64,000 bases of DNA from positions 310,001 to 374,000 of the forward strand of contig NZ_JAIUGV010000007.1 in NCBI RefSeq assembly GCF_020164745.1, read 5' to 3'. Every line of letters starts with the position of its first letter. Position 1 is the first letter of the stretch. This document shows, one piece after another, positions 63,726 to 64,000 of this stretch. The notes under the pieces were generated by a model that saw only the letters and a list, made by a program, of their open reading frames with translations, had not been told where the DNA came from and searched no databases. The translations under genes and the position numbers were made by a program. Source of the stretch: Mesorhizobium sp. ES1-4. GTDB lineage: Bacteria; Pseudomonadota; Alphaproteobacteria; Rhizobiales; Rhizobiaceae.

Positions 63726-64000
63726 ATGATTCGCCTCGATCCCGCGACCGCCAGCTCCTCTGCGCCGCCCTCCGTTCCCGCGTGGGCGATCACAAGCGCC
63801 GGCGCGCCGAGTGACGGCGACGCCGCCTTCCGGGCCGGCGCCGCCCTGGGTGCCCTCGACACGCTCGCCCGCGCGCAGGCAGCCTGGGCCGGCGCTTGGC
63901 GGCAGCGGCTGGCGGTTCGCTGCGCCGCCTCCAGCATGCGGCTCGCCGGCCGCGCCGAGGATGCGGCCGCCTTGCGCGATGCCTGGCATTTGCGTCCCCT
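63726..64000 (+). CDS. DUF1403-family protein, 5' end only
   Basis: The frame from ATG 63726 stays open to the window edge (91 codons). It reads as the start of a DUF1403 protein: Pro/Ser-rich beginning, then DAAFRAGAALGALDTLARAQ, WAGAWRQRLAVRCAASSMRL and AEDAAALRDAWHLRP. The function of this family is unknown; its members are mostly on plasmids and islands of alphaproteobacteria, which suggests that accessory DNA continues to the right. No clear ribosome-binding site is seen. Confidence 0.7.
   Translation, partial: MIRLDPATASSSAPPSVPAWAITSAGAPSDGDAAFRAGAALGALDTLARAQAAWAGAWRQRLAVRCAASSMRLAGRAEDAAALRDAWHLRP

Overview
The window looks like a piece of a Rhizobiales chromosome, most likely Mesorhizobium or a close relative. 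The evidence is the high G+C content, an ATP synthase beta subunit with a long Ala/Lys/Pro-rich N-terminal extension, heptamer and palindromic intergenic repeats of a rhizobial type, and a large load of ABC and TRAP transporters. The genus is an inference from gene content; no marker gene was compared.

Bases 1-17300 look like ordinary chromosome. They hold the end of the ATP synthase operon (atpG 3' end, atpD, atpC, terminator). Next is a uronate/pectin-monomer cluster: fructuronate reductase, uxaC, a TRAP transporter, a GntR/FCD regulator, kduI, kduD and kdgF. It takes hexuronates and unsaturated uronates to 2-keto-3-deoxygluconate, but the kinase and aldolase that finish the route are not here. 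A GT9 glycosyltransferase, a coniferyl-aldehyde-type dehydrogenase, recQ and two small genes follow.

Bases 17330-63080 look like a genomic island of about 45.7 kb. Its ends carry the same 17-base sequence in direct orientation, matching the 3' end of a serine tRNA read on the minus strand. A tyrosine recombinase gene, broken by two frameshifts, lies just inside the right end. No conjugation genes are visible. The island has three working modules. (1) 18.1-38.7 kb: a probable N-heterocycle or nucleobase-like catabolic locus with a BMP-type ABC importer, a CodA-like amidohydrolase, a frameshifted class II aldolase, two related LysR regulators, an NCS2 permease, a three-subunit molybdenum hydroxylase, a CobW-type GTPase, two tandem amidohydrolase-2 proteins (one without its HxH metal motif), and UbiD plus UbiX. 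(2) 40.8-48.3 kb: a ROK repressor and a ribose-type ABC importer flanked by two related SGNH/GDSL esterases, suggesting uptake and deacylation of an esterified sugar. (3) 52.9-60.4 kb: a ROK repressor, a CUT1-type ABC importer, an N-acetylglucosamine-kinase-like protein and a SIS-domain protein, suggesting amino-sugar use. Modules 2 and 3 lie between two diverged direct repeats of about 210 bp (40336 and 60745). Decayed genes lie between modules and at the ends (ScpB, IS5-type transposase, sulfurtransferase, DUF4242, BTAD/AAA regulator, Rieske oxygenase).

To the right of 63080 a DUF1403 gene begins and runs off the window. No intact tRNA-Ser is visible, so a second element may sit between this island and the tRNA gene.
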